64,000 bases of DNA. It comes from Nocardiopsis ansamitocini. GTDB lineage: Bacteria > Actinomycetota > Actinomycetes > Streptosporangiales > Streptosporangiaceae. Below are positions 48,131-56,716 of the stretch, one piece after another. The stretch spans positions 50,922-114,921 of the forward strand of contig NZ_BSQG01000013.1 in NCBI RefSeq assembly GCF_030268225.1. The letters run 5' to 3'. Below the pieces are notes generated by a model. It was not told where the DNA came from, searched no databases, and saw only the letters and a program-made list of their open reading frames with translations. The stretch's first letter is position 1. Every line of letters begins with the position of its first letter. The translations under genes were made by a program, and so were the position numbers.

Positions 48131-49453
48131 TTACGAGGGTTCCTCCGCCGGTCTGCCCGGTGCTTCGGGTGTCGCGGGTGTCTCGCGGGCGTCCGACGGG
48201 GCGGGGGGATGCGGCGGCCTACCGGAGGAACGCGCCGCGACGAAGTCGATGACCGTCAAGAGCGGTGCGGTCAGACACGTGGTGATCAGGGTCATGCCCA
48301 ACAACGCGAGGAACAGCGCGGGAGGGAGAATGCCGGCGCTGTACCCGGCCTGCAGGACCACGATCTCGGTGAGGCCGCGGGTGTTCATCAGCGCGGCCAG
48401 GCGCAGCCCGGTCCAGTGCGATTCCCCGCCCAGCCGTCCACCGAGGTAGCCGCCCGCCGTCTTCACGACGATCGCCACGGCCGTGACCGCGGCCATCATC
48501 GTCCACGACATGCCACTGAGTGGCCCGGAGAGCACGGTCGCCCCGGTCACCAGGAAGAACACGGGCATGAGCAGGCTGCCGACCCGAGAGACCCGGCCGA
48601 CGATCTCGGGCCACGGGGCCAGTGAACCGGGGCGGGGCAGGACGAAGCCGACCAGGAACGCGCCGAACAGCGAGGTCAGGCCGAGGTGCTCGGTCGTCCA
48701 GGCCATCGCGAGGGTGAAGCCGCCCACCAGGACGGCGCCAAGGAGAGGCGACCTGGCGAACAGGCGGTCGGCGGGGCCGCTGCGCACGAGCGGTCGCACC
48801 AGGGCCACCAGCACGACACAGCCCACCAGGACCGCCAGTGCCACGAACAACCCGCTGCCGGCACCCCCCACGGCAACCGCCAGCAGCAGCCATGCGGGGA
48901 CGTCGATGACGACCGCCGCCTGCAGGGACAGCCGTCCCGCTGTTGTCGTGGTCATGCCGCGGTCGGCGAGAATCCGGGCGAGCACGGGGACGGCGGTGAC
49001 CGCCAGGGCCACGGCGAGCAGGAGCAGGAACGACGGCAGGGGGGCATCACCGCGCAGGGCGGTGGGGCCGGTCCGGTCGATCCACAGGGCCAACAGTGCG
49101 CCGGCGGCAAGGGCCGGGAGGAACGACGTCACCGCCACCCACGCCACGGGGCGCGACCCGGTGCCGGCGCCGCGGACGCGCATCTCGTAGGCGATGCCCA
49201 GCAGGAACAGCATCAGCCCGGCGTGCCCCAGGTGACGCAGTACCTCCACCACCGTGCCGGGCAGCAGCGCCTCCAGCGCGGCCCGACCGGCCAGGGCGAT
49301 GACCGCCGGGCCGAGGAGCAGGCCGACCACGATCTCGCCGATCACCGGTGGCTGTCCGATCGCGCGGAACACGATTCGGCCCAACCAGGCGAGGAGCAGG
49401 ACGACGGCCAGCGCCACTGCCGCGTGCAGTGCTTCGACGGGTGTGGCGGGCAC
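48131..49453 (-). CDS. Cation/proton antiporter (Kef/CPA2 family)
   Basis: 440 residues with about twelve hydrophobic segments and the CPA2 hallmarks (QPPVIGEIVVGLLLGP at the first helices, TAVPVLARILADRG with the unwound helix). There is no TrkA-N domain. It exchanges K+ or Na+ for protons, or may export the product in a proton-driven way, as such genes are often found in polyketide clusters. Regulation is likely shared with the neighbouring methyltransferase. Confidence 0.88.
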   Translation of the reverse strand: MPATPVEALHAAVALAVVLLLAWLGRIVFRAIGQPPVIGEIVVGLLLGPAVIALAGRAALEALLPGTVVEVLRHLGHAGLMLFLLGIAYEMRVRGAGTGSRPVAWVAVTSFLPALAAGALLALWIDRTGPTALRGDAPLPSFLLLLAVALAVTAVPVLARILADRGMTTTTAGRLSLQAAVVIDVPAWLLLAVAVGGAGSGLFVALAVLVGCVVLVALVRPLVRSGPADRLFARSPLLGAVLVGGFTLAMAWTTEHLGLTSLFGAFLVGFVLPRPGSLAPWPEIVGRVSRVGSLLMPVFFLVTGATVLSGPLSGMSWTMMAAVTAVAIVVKTAGGYLGGRLGGESHWTGLRLAALMNTRGLTEIVVLQAGYSAGILPPALFLALLGMTLITTCLTAPLLTVIDFVAARSSGRPPHPPAPSDARETPATPEAPGRPAEEPS

Positions 49454-49484
49454 GGTCAGCGCACCTCCGCCCGGGCCGCCCCGG

Positions 49485-49847
49485 TCACGTCATCAGTCCG
49501 GTTATGGTTTTGAGCCGGCGGATCTCCACGGACGTGAACCTGGCGTCGGGCACCTGGGAGGCGACCTCCGCGGCGCGCTCGTCATCGGCGCAGTCGACGA
49601 GGTAGTAGCCGCCGAGTTGTTCCTCGTCGGTGCTGCGCGGCCCCTCGATGATCTCGGTCCTGCCGTCACGGACCCGCACCGTGCGCGAGTCGGCCGGCAC
49701 GGAAAGAACCGCGCTGTCCACGTGCTCGCCACTGGCGATGATCGAGCGGGTGAAGTCGACGTGCTCGGTCAGGCGCTGGTCGCGCTGTGCCTGTGTCAGG
49801 GTCGCCCAGTGCGCGGCGTCGGTGGGAATGAGCAGGAGGTAGCGCAC
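49485..49847 (-). CDS. YCII-related (DGPF) domain protein
   Basis: 120 residues from GTG 49847 with AAAGG upstream. It shows the YCII/DGPF pattern: MRYLLLIPTD, HVDFTRSIIASGEHVD, VRDGRTEIIEGPRSTDEEQLGGYYLVDC, ERAAEVASQVP. The family is a small dimeric alpha-beta barrel of mostly unknown role, sometimes next to sigma factors or in biosynthetic clusters. First gene of the operon with the antiporter and methyltransferase. Confidence 0.88.
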   Translation of the reverse strand: MRYLLLIPTDAAHWATLTQAQRDQRLTEHVDFTRSIIASGEHVDSAVLSVPADSRTVRVRDGRTEIIEGPRSTDEEQLGGYYLVDCADDERAAEVASQVPDARFTSVEIRRLKTITGLMT

Positions 49848-50146
49848 AGGGGGCCTTTCAATAGGGAATTTCCCCCGGATGAAGGGGTCGCTGAATATTT
49901 GAGCGGAAGCCCCAGGGGCTTGTCAACGAATTGTTTCACCGTTTTTCGAGTGATTCCGGTTGCGCCGTGGAAAATGGTTCCCGCGAAGTTCTGGTTGCCG
50001 TCCGGTGGGTCGGCAATGGAAAAGGGGAACTGTTCGGTGCGGGTTTATTTTTTTATCATGATGGCGCCGTCCTGCCCGCAGGGAAAACGATTCCTGCTTC
50101 CGCGTTCGGTCAACCTCCATCGCTCTCGTCTGGTTCGGTGAATACA
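49848..50146. promoter_or_regulatory. Divergent promoter region of the carbamoyltransferase and YCII operons
   Basis: The 300-base region is noticeably AT-richer than average. It holds an 11-base palindrome GGGAA-T-TTCCC (49864-49874) and a hairpin AAGCCCC-A-GGGGCTT (49907-49921). No gene was found; an open frame continuing upstream from the carbamoyltransferase lacks family resemblance before ATG 50147. Confidence 0.5.
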
Positions 50147-52147
50147 ATGCTGGTACTCGGCCTGAACGGGAATTTCTCCGCTGAGGACACCGACCTGGTG
50201 CCCGACATGTTGGAATTCTTCTTCCACGACGCCTCCGCGAGCCTGATCCGCGACGGCGTCCTCATCGCTGCGGTGGAGGAAGAACGGCTCAACCGCATCA
50301 AGAAGACCACCAAATTCCCGGCCAACGCCATCCGGGCCTGTCTGGCCACCGCAGGGGTCACCCCTGACGACATCGACGCCGTGGGGTACTACTTCCGCGA
50401 GGACCACATGGACGCGGTCCTCAACCAGCTCTACACCGACGACCCCCGTGTCCCGGTCCGCCACTCCCGCAGGCTGATCAAGGACCGTCTCAAGGCCGAG
50501 TTCGGCTGGGAATTGCCCGACGACCGCCTCGTCTACATCCCCCACCACGTCGCACACGCCACGTCCGCGCTGGTCCGTTCGGGAATGGACGAGGCGCTGG
50601 TGGTGATCATGGACGGCCGGGGCGAAGAAGAGTCGGGAACGGTGTTTCGCTCCGCCGGCGGGCACCTGGAAAGCCTCGCCACCTACCCGGCGGGAAAATC
50701 CCTGGGATCGGTCTACCTCAGCGCCACCCAGTTCCTGGGGTACAAGTTCGGCGACGAGTACAAGGTCATGGGACTTGCCCCCTACGGCGACCCCGCCCGC
50801 TACCGCGACGTCTTCCAGGAGCTCTACACCCTGGAGGAGAAGGGCGAGTACACCGTCCACCACAGCACGGCCGTTCCCAACCTGATCGGCCCGCCCTTCG
50901 CCGCTGTGGGGCTGCTGCCCAGGCGCAAGGGGGAACCCTTCGCCCAGGAGCACAAGGACTTCGCCGCCGGTCTCCAGGAAGCGGTCGAGAAGATCGCCCT
51001 GCACGTGCTGCGTTATTGGGCCGAGACCACCGGACTCACCCGGTTGGCCTTCGGCGGCGGTGTCGCACACAATTGCAGCCTCAACGGCGCGATACTGCGT
51101 TCCGGTCTCTTCGACGAAGTGTTCGTCCACCCGGCCTCGCACGACTCCGGCGCCGGTGAGGGCGCCGCGCTGGCGGCCGGGCGCCTGCTCGGCGCCTCGC
51201 CCCGGCCGCTACCGCGACTGCGCAGTGCCTCGGTCGGCCCCGATCTCGGCTCGCTCCAGGAGATCGCCGCGGCGCTGGCGGGCTGGGCGCCGATGGTCGA
51301 GGTCGAGCAGCCCCACGACATCGTCGGGACCACCGCGCGACTCCTGGCCCAAGGAGCGGTGATCGGATGGGCCCACGGCGGCTCGGAGTTCGGCCCGCGC
51401 GCGCTGGGCAACCGCAGCATCATCGCCGACGCCCGCCCCGCGCAGAACCAGACCCGCATCAACGCGATGGTGAAGAAACGCGAGAGTTTCCGCCCGTTCG
51501 CCCCCGTCGTCACCGTCGAGGCGGCACACGACTACTTCGAGCTTCCCGCGACCGCCGCGAACTACGACTTCATGTCGTTCGTGGTGCGGGTCCGGGAGGA
51601 GCACCGCCGCCTGTTGGGCGCGGTCACCCATGTCGACGGCACCGCTCGGGTCCAGGTGGTCGACGCCCGCGCCAATGAGCGTTTCCACCGCCTGGTCGAC
51701 GAATTCGGCCGTCTCACCGGCACCCCGGTCCTGCTCAACACCTCCTTCAACAACAACGCCGAGCCCATCGTGCAAAGCGTGCACGACGTCATCACCGGTT
51801 TCCTGACCACCGGGCTGGACGCCCTGGTGATCGAGGACTTCCTGGTCCGACGCGGTCCCGGCGGACCCCTGGGGTTCGACAACCTGGCACTGCGATTCAG
51901 GCCGGTGACCCGGCTGGCCACCCGGGTGCGTCCGTTGCCGGCCGGACAGCGCGTCACCACCCACGAAATCTTCCTCGACTATTCCACCGGTCCGCGCGCC
52001 GAGGTTTCCGCCGCCCTCTTCTCGTTGCTCACGGAGGTCGACGACACCCGTTCGCTCGCCGCTCAAAGCGTTGCGCTCACCGATGGGCTCAAATCCGAGC
52101 TGTTCGACCTGTGGCAGCAGCGGTTCTTCGAGCTGCGGCCGCTGTGA
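50147..52147 (+). CDS. Ansamycin-type O-carbamoyltransferase (GdmN/Asm21-like, NodU/CmcH family)
   Basis: 666 residues from ATG 50147 (GTG 50138 is possible; the binding site is weak), close to GdmN in length. The N-terminal Kae1-like domain has [45 protein letters not shown] and the metal-binding histidines 133, 134 and 137 ([10 protein letters not shown]). It continues with [13 protein letters not shown] and a C-terminal YrdC-independent carbamoyl domain with [17 protein letters not shown] and [12 protein letters not shown]. Enzymes of this family make carbamoyl-AMP from carbamoyl phosphate and ATP and transfer the carbamoyl group to a hydroxyl. In geldanamycin and ansamitocin this is a late tailoring step. 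Followed 34 bases later by the kanosamine-kinase gene. Confidence 0.93.
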   Translation: MLVLGLNGNFSAEDTDLVPDMLEFFFHDASASLIRDGVLIAAVEEERLNRIKKTTKFPANAIRACLATAGVTPDDIDAVGYYFREDHMDAVLNQLYTDDPRVPVRHSRRLIKDRLKAEFGWELPDDRLVYIPHHVAHATSALVRSGMDEALVVIMDGRGEEESGTVFRSAGGHLESLATYPAGKSLGSVYLSATQFLGYKFGDEYKVMGLAPYGDPARYRDVFQELYTLEEKGEYTVHHSTAVPNLIGPPFAAVGLLPRRKGEPFAQEHKDFAAGLQEAVEKIALHVLRYWAETTGLTRLAFGGGVAHNCSLNGAILRSGLFDEVFVHPASHDSGAGEGAALAAGRLLGASPRPLPRLRSASVGPDLGSLQEIAAALAGWAPMVEVEQPHDIVGTTARLLAQGAVIGWAHGGSEFGPRALGNRSIIADARPAQNQTRINAMVKKRESFRPFAPVVTVEAAHDYFELPATAANYDFMSFVVRVREEHRRLLGAVTHVDGTARVQVVDARANERFHRLVDEFGRLTGTPVLLNTSFNNNAEPIVQSVHDVITGFLTTGLDALVIEDFLVRRGPGGPLGFDNLALRFRPVTRLATRVRPLPAGQRVTTHEIFLDYSTGPRAEVSAALFSLLTEVDDTRSLAAQSVALTDGLKSELFDLWQQRFFELRPL

Positions 52148-52181
52148 GGCCCCGGGGAACCGGGCCGATACGGCGGGTGGG

Positions 52182-53090
52182 ATGAGTCGGCTGGGCATCG
52201 ACATCGGTGGGACCAAGGTGGCGTTGCGGCTGGAAGGGGCGGGTCGTGCGCCCTGGCAGACGGTCTTTCGCTGGCCGGAGCCGGGACCGGATCGCGGTGC
52301 CGACCCCGATGCCGACCTCGCGGCACTGGCCGAAGCGGTCAGGGGATTGTGCGCACAGTGGGGCGGAGCCGTCGAAGGCGTCGGGGTGGCGTCGCCCGCG
52401 ACCCTGGACCGCTACGGCCGGGTGAGCGCCTGGCCGGGGCGGCCGGGGTGGGTCGGTGTCGACCTGCGCTCCGCGCTGCGCGCGCTGGTCCCGGGGGTCC
52501 CGGTGCACTGTGCCGATGACGGTGACCTCGCGGCACTGGCCGAGTCCTACGCGGCAGGGCGTACCGACCTGCTCTATCTGGGTGTGGGCACCGGGGTGGG
52601 CGGTGGAATCGTGATCGGCGGACGTTCGTGCCTGGACACCCGTCGAGGGTCGTGCGAGATCGGGCATCTGCCCATCGACCGGGCCGGTCCACGCTGTGAT
52701 TGCGGCCGCCGGGGGTGCCTCCAGGCGGTCGCCTCGGGCCCGGCGACGCTACGCAGGGCGTCCCGGTTGCGCGGTGCCCACGTGGATTTCGCCGGGCTGC
52801 GTGACGCGTTGGCCGCCAACCGGGCCTGGGCGGTGTCGGCGGTGCGCGAGAGCTGTGACGCATTGGCCGCCGCGGTGGTCGGGGTGGGGGAACTACTGCA
52901 CCCCTCGCTCGCGGTGGTCGGCGGGGGGTTCGCCACCGGACTGCCGGGTTTCGTCGCCGCGGTGTCCCAGCGGGCCGCCGCACTGGGGCGGCCCGGTCAC
53001 CCCCCACCCCAGGTCCGGGAGGCGAAACTGGGCGGTTTCTCCTCGCTGCACGGCGCGGTCCACGCCGCGGCCCGCCCCGAAGCCGGATGA
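52182..53090 (+). CDS. rifN: ROK-family kinase, probable kanosamine 6-kinase of AHBA synthesis (RifN-like)
   Basis: 302 residues from ATG 52182. ROK motifs are complete: LGIDIGGTKVALRLEG phosphate motif, VASPATLDRYGRV, LGVGTGVGGGIVIGG, the EIGHLPID segment and the zinc motif CDCGRRGC. In the AHBA pathway RifN phosphorylates kanosamine to kanosamine 6-phosphate, which then enters the aminoshikimate route. It directly follows the carbamoyltransferase gene and ends at a strong terminator. The family call is certain; the kanosamine role rests on its AHBA neighbours. Confidence 0.88.
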   Translation: MSRLGIDIGGTKVALRLEGAGRAPWQTVFRWPEPGPDRGADPDADLAALAEAVRGLCAQWGGAVEGVGVASPATLDRYGRVSAWPGRPGWVGVDLRSALRALVPGVPVHCADDGDLAALAESYAAGRTDLLYLGVGTGVGGGIVIGGRSCLDTRRGSCEIGHLPIDRAGPRCDCGRRGCLQAVASGPATLRRASRLRGAHVDFAGLRDALAANRAWAVSAVRESCDALAAAVVGVGELLHPSLAVVGGGFATGLPGFVAAVSQRAAALGRPGHPPPQVREAKLGGFSSLHGAVHAAARPEAG

Positions 53091-53106
53091 GCGGTCCCGG
53101 GCGCCT

Positions 53107-53140
53107 GATCGTGTGCCCACCTGCTGGTGGGCACACGATC
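53107..53140 (+). terminator. Strong hairpin terminator after the kinase gene
   Basis: Perfect 15-base-pair stem (53107-53121 with 53126-53140) closing a 4-base loop, 16 bases after the kinase stop codon. Confidence 0.88.
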
Positions 53141-53397
53141 GTGGGAAGTCCGCTCCCTCCGGAGGGCATCCGCTGACGGATCGTTTCGGTGCGGCGTCCA
53201 CCGGTGTGCCCACTGCCGGCGTCCAGGGCACGCATGAGGCCGCGACCCCTCAGGAGAAGATCGTCGCGAGTACGGGATACCTCCGGATCGCGGCCTTCGC
53301 TCCGCCTGGCTCCGGAACGCCGAGACCGGTTGAGGGGCGATCGTCCCTTCCCGCCAAGTTCGGTGCGGGAGCCGTGAGCCCGATCTTCTCCGGCCGG

Positions 53398-53416
53398 AAG
53401 GGCCCAGTGGGCCCTT
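53398..53416 (+). terminator. Perfect hairpin in the spacer before the ROK-like fragment
   Basis: AAGGGCCCA and TGGGCCCTT flank a single G and the right arm runs into TTTC. The region 53141-53493 around it holds no recognisable gene. Confidence 0.55.
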
Positions 53417-53493
53417 TCGATCGGCTTCTCGGGGGTGGAGCACGAGCACGGGGCCGGTCGTCCTTTCGGTCCTTCTGCGACTTGCCCAGGAGG

Positions 53494-54003
53494 GTGGGGA
53501 GCCGGTTCGGCCTCCCCGTCGTGATCGCCCAGGACACGCGCTCGAAGGCGTATTTCCACTGTGCGCGCTCCGGTCTCAGGCGTTGTCTGGTGGTGGACCT
53601 GGGAACCAGCCTGGGCGGTGCCTGTATCGATGCCAGGGGAACGATTCCCGCCCTGCTCGGCCAGGTCGGCAGAGTGGCCCATGATCTCTCCGACGACGCC
53701 CGGCGGCGAAAGGACGGCCGTGGTCAGGGACTGCTTTCCCAGTGGACGTCTGCCACCGGGCTCCGTGAGACAGCCGGGAGGCTCGGCTCGGCCGTCACCG
53801 ATCCGAACCGGCTCGACTCGGCGGTCGAGTCCGGGGAGCCGGCGGTCCGGTCACTGATTCGAGAATTCAGTTCGCAATCGTGGAGCCCACGCTTTCCCGC
53901 GAACTGGTCGCGCGAACCGGATAGACGGCCGGCCCCCGGCGACGCCGACGCCGATCGGGACAGGAAAACACTCGACCGACACGCGGACTTTCGAATACCC
54001 TGA
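53494..54003 (+). pseudogene. Fragment resembling the C-terminal half of a ROK-family protein
   Basis: An open frame from about GTG 53494 to TGA 54001-54003 gives FGLPVVIAQDTRSKAYFHC followed by CLVVDLGTSLGGACIDARGT and GQVGRVAHDLS. This parallels the ROK core (LxxPVVVENDANAAAxxE, then GTGIGGGIV, then GEIGH), but the catalytic aspartate surroundings are altered, the GEIGH motif has become GRVAHD, there is no zinc CxCGxxGC motif, and the N-terminal ATP-binding half is missing. It lies just after the intact RifN-like ROK gene. Most likely a decayed or truncated ROK gene; a working small protein cannot be ruled out. Confidence 0.45.
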
Positions 54004-54021
54004 ACAATCAGGGTGGTTTTC

Positions 54022-54576
54022 ATGGTCGTCTTCGATCTGGTTGTCGGCATCCTTTCCACGATTCTGGCCTTCTTCGCGATCGTTATACGAGATTCTGGCC
54101 GCGAGTGGCTTCTGATCCAGCGCCGCAACCCCGACAAGAACTTTCACGGCAAACAGGATTTCACGTGCGCGGCGGCGGGGATGGTCAGCGCGACCCGGGA
54201 CCGCCGCTCGGAGGAGCTCGACGTCTACGCGACGGCCTGCAACGAACTTCGGGAAGAGGCCGGTGTCAGAGTTCGAGAGGACCAGGTCGTCTTCCTGGCC
54301 CTCCTCCGCGAGACCAACCTGCGCGAGGTGGGGCTCGTCGCCGAAGTGGAGGTCCAGGCGTCGCCCGCCACCCTCATCGGACCTCACGCGGATTCTTTCG
54401 AGAGCAAGGGGTTCCTGCTCTGCGAGGCGACGCCGGAGGCGTTCGCCGACTTCCTCTCCCGCAATCTCCCCGTCGAGCGGTTCGCGCCGTTGAGCGCGGG
54501 GGCGATCCTGTTCTCCCTGTTGCGCCGCTTCTCCCGGGAACGCATCGAGTCCGCTTTCGGCCGGCTCAAGGCTTGA
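54022..54576 (+). CDS. Membrane-anchored NUDIX-like hydrolase
   Basis: 184 residues from ATG 54022, preceded by AGGGTGG; GTG 54013 is an alternative. A single hydrophobic N-terminal helix (VVGILSTILAFFAIVI, about residues 6-21) is followed by a NUDIX-type domain: WLLIQRRNPDKNFHGKQDF, AAAGMV, then ATACNELREEAGVRV. The Nudix box is close to GX5EX7REUXEEXGU, but the leading Arg of REU is Asn and the spacing from Gly is longer. It would hydrolyse a nucleoside-diphosphate-linked compound at the membrane, if active. It sits between the broken ROK gene and the aminodehydroquinate dehydratase gene. I know of no equivalent among the standard ansamycin genes. Confidence 0.75.
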   Translation: MVVFDLVVGILSTILAFFAIVIRDSGREWLLIQRRNPDKNFHGKQDFTCAAAGMVSATRDRRSEELDVYATACNELREEAGVRVREDQVVFLALLRETNLREVGLVAEVEVQASPATLIGPHADSFESKGFLLCEATPEAFADFLSRNLPVERFAPLSAGAILFSLLRRFSRERIESAFGRLKA

Positions 54577-54754
54577 TCGGCCCGCCGTTCCCGTGGAATC
54601 ACGACGGGGAGGCGTCTGTCTGCGGTACCCACCATGTTCCCCCGGTTCCGCGGCGTCCCCAAGAGCAGGGGGCCGCGGTCGAAGGCGAACCCGTCACGGG
54701 CCGGAGCGCCCCGAACAGCCGACCGGCGAACACGTTGCCGAGACCACTGGACCC

Positions 54755-54772
54755 CGGCCGGGAGCCCGGCCG
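54755..54772. terminator. Hairpin between convergent NUDIX-like and dehydratase genes
   Basis: CGGCCGGG and CCCGGCCG with a 2-base loop lie 6 bases after the end of the minus-strand dehydratase gene. The 200-base space 54577-54777 otherwise shows no gene. Confidence 0.55.
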
Positions 54773-54777
54773 CCCGG

Positions 54778-55212
54778 TCAATCGGCGGCGACCGACAACA
54801 AGGCGCGCGCCGCGAGACGGTAGCCCAACGGCCCCAGACCTGCGATCACACCGTTGGCCAGGGGAGCCAGCACCGACTCGTGCCGGAAGCTCTCCCGCGC
54901 CCAGACATTGGACAGGTGCACCTCGATCCAGGGCCGCGGGTAGTTGGCCAGCGCGTCGCGCAGGCTCCAACCCGCGATCATCAGGGCACCCGGGTTGACG
55001 ACCGCCCCGACCGCCCCGTAATGCCCCTGCAGCGTCCCGATCATCTCCCCCTCGCTGTCGTGCTGGCGGGCCACGACCCGCCAACCGCGGTCGGCGACCT
55101 CCTCGCCGACGGCCTTCTCGATGTCGAAGAGCGTGTCGGTGCCGTAGATACCGACCTCCCGCTGCCCCAGCATTCCCAGGTTGGGGCCGTTCAACAGCAG
55201 TACGTCCTTCAC
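54778..55212 (-). CDS. rifJ: Aminodehydroquinate dehydratase of AHBA synthesis (RifJ-like, type II dehydroquinase fold)
   Basis: 144 residues from GTG 55212, matching the length of type II dehydroquinases; upstream open frame is not coding-like. Catalytic residues are present: NGPNLGMLGQREVGIYG with Arg18 and Tyr23, NPGALMIAG, and the histidine of IEVHLSNVWARESFRHES. Compared with shikimate AroQ, AYTHTS has become ALMIAG and NVHARE has become NVWARE. RifJ dehydrates 5-deoxy-5-amino-3-dehydroquinate to aminodehydroshikimate. It is divergent from the AHBA synthase gene across a promoter region. A normal shikimate AroQ is the alternative, made unlikely by the context. Confidence 0.9.
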   Translation of the reverse strand: MKDVLLLNGPNLGMLGQREVGIYGTDTLFDIEKAVGEEVADRGWRVVARQHDSEGEMIGTLQGHYGAVGAVVNPGALMIAGWSLRDALANYPRPWIEVHLSNVWARESFRHESVLAPLANGVIAGLGPLGYRLAARALLSVAAD

Positions 55213-55549
55213 CAGACACCCTTTCTGCTCGCGTGCCGGCCTGTTCGCCTCGACCACGCGACAACGCGTTTTCTCCCGGTGCGCTCGAATCGAAGGTAGG
55301 CCAGGGCACAAGGAGAAGCCAAAGACAGTCCGATAAATCCCCCAACTAAGGGGGGTGCCCACACAATTAGGGGGTTGGAGTGTTCCGGGCACATCATTAA
55401 GCTCCTGGGAAATCCGGTCCCGACGGGTGTGCTCACCTTCCCTGCCGAACAGGGCCGACGGGCTTCCCCGGGGCATCGCCGCCCCGGGAATTCCATAATT
55501 CAGCCGATGATGTTTCCCTTTTGTCCGAGTGGAATGGGAGTGGGATCAA
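55213..55549. promoter_or_regulatory. Divergent rifJ-rifK promoter region with G-run repeats
   Basis: About 340 bases of lower-GC DNA between the dehydratase and AHBA synthase genes. Two direct repeats, ACTAAGGGGGGTG (55345-55357) and AATTAGGGGGTTG (55365-55377), are spaced 20 bases apart. A similar AATAGGGGGGT occurs before the PKS gene at 60034-60044. They are candidates for a shared regulator site. Confidence 0.5.
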
Positions 55550-56716
55550 TTGAGTCCTCGAACAGGCCGGGATCTCGACTTCCCGACGTGGCCCCAGTAC
55601 GACGGCGGAGAGTACACCGGGTTGGTCCGCGCCCTGGAACAGGGCCAGTGGTGGCGGATGGGTGGCGGAGAAGTCGATGCTTTCGAGCGCGAGTTCGGTG
55701 ACTACCACGGAGCCCCGCACACGCTGGCGGTCACCAACGGGACCCACGCGCTGGAACTCGGCCTCGAAGTACTGGGGGTCGGCCCCGGCACCGAGGTCAT
55801 CGTTCCGGCCTTCACCTTCATCTCCTCCTCGCAGGCCGTCCAACGACTGGGCGCGGTGGCGGTGCCCGTCGACGTCACCCCCGACACCTACTGCCTCGAC
55901 CCCGTCGCGGTCGAAGCCGCGATCGGCCCCCGGACCCGTGCGATCATGCCGGTGCACATGGCCGGCCAGTTCTGCGACATGGACGCCCTGGCCAAGATCG
56001 CCGACGAGTCCGCGGTCCCGCTCATCCAGGACGCCGCGCACGCCCACGGGGCGCGCTGGCAGGGCCGGCGGGTCGGGGAACTCGGCTCGATCGCCACGTT
56101 CAGCTTCCAGAACGGCAAGCTCATGACAGCCGGGGAGGGAGGCGCGGTCCTCTTCCCCGACGACGCCACCAGCGCGGCCGGCTTCCTGCGCCACAACTGC
56201 GGGCGGCCCCGCGCCGACCGCGGCTACTTCCACCGGACCTCGGGATCGAACTTCCGGATGAACGAGTTCTCGGCGGCTGTACTGCGCGCCCAATTGTCCC
56301 GCCTGGACGCGCAGATCGCCGTTCGCGAGGAGCGCGCCCCGCTCCTCGCGGACCTGCTCGCCGCGATCCCGGGGGTGGTCCCCCAGGCACGCGATCCCCG
56401 CTGCGACCGCAAACCGCACTACATGGCGATGTTCCGTCTCCCCGGCATCGGCGAGCACAGGCGCAACGCGCTCGTGGACGCCCTTGTCGAAGAGGGAATA
56501 CCTGCCTTCGCCGCGTTTCGGGCGATCCACCGTACGGACGCCTTCTGGGAGACCGGGGCGCCGGAAGAATCCGTCGAGGACGTCGCCCGACGTTGCCCCA
56601 ACGCCGAGGCCATCAGCACCGATTGCGTGTGGCTGCACCACCGGGTCCTCCTCGGCTCCGAACAGCAGATACACGACGTCGCCGCCGTCCTCGCCGACGT
56701 AGTGGGGCGGGTGTGA
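55550..56716 (+). CDS. rifK: 3-amino-5-hydroxybenzoate (AHBA) synthase
   Basis: 388 residues if started at TTG 55550, which has GGGAG nine bases upstream and gives the same length as RifK; GTG 55529 has no binding site. It is a DegT/DnrJ-type PLP enzyme with diagnostic AHBA synthase stretches: FPTWPQYDGGEYTGLVRALE, GQWWRMGGGEV, VTNGTHALELGLEVLGVGPG, VPAFTFISSSQAVQRLGAV, and SFQNGKLMTAGEGGA with PLP-binding Lys190. The enzyme aromatises aminodehydroshikimate to AHBA, the starter of ansamycins and mitomycins; it also acts as a transaminase partner of RifL. The next gene overlaps by four bases. Confidence 0.97.
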   Translation: MSPRTGRDLDFPTWPQYDGGEYTGLVRALEQGQWWRMGGGEVDAFEREFGDYHGAPHTLAVTNGTHALELGLEVLGVGPGTEVIVPAFTFISSSQAVQRLGAVAVPVDVTPDTYCLDPVAVEAAIGPRTRAIMPVHMAGQFCDMDALAKIADESAVPLIQDAAHAHGARWQGRRVGELGSIATFSFQNGKLMTAGEGGAVLFPDDATSAAGFLRHNCGRPRADRGYFHRTSGSNFRMNEFSAAVLRAQLSRLDAQIAVREERAPLLADLLAAIPGVVPQARDPRCDRKPHYMAMFRLPGIGEHRRNALVDALVEEGIPAFAAFRAIHRTDAFWETGAPEESVEDVARRCPNAEAISTDCVWLHHRVLLGSEQQIHDVAAVLADVVGRV

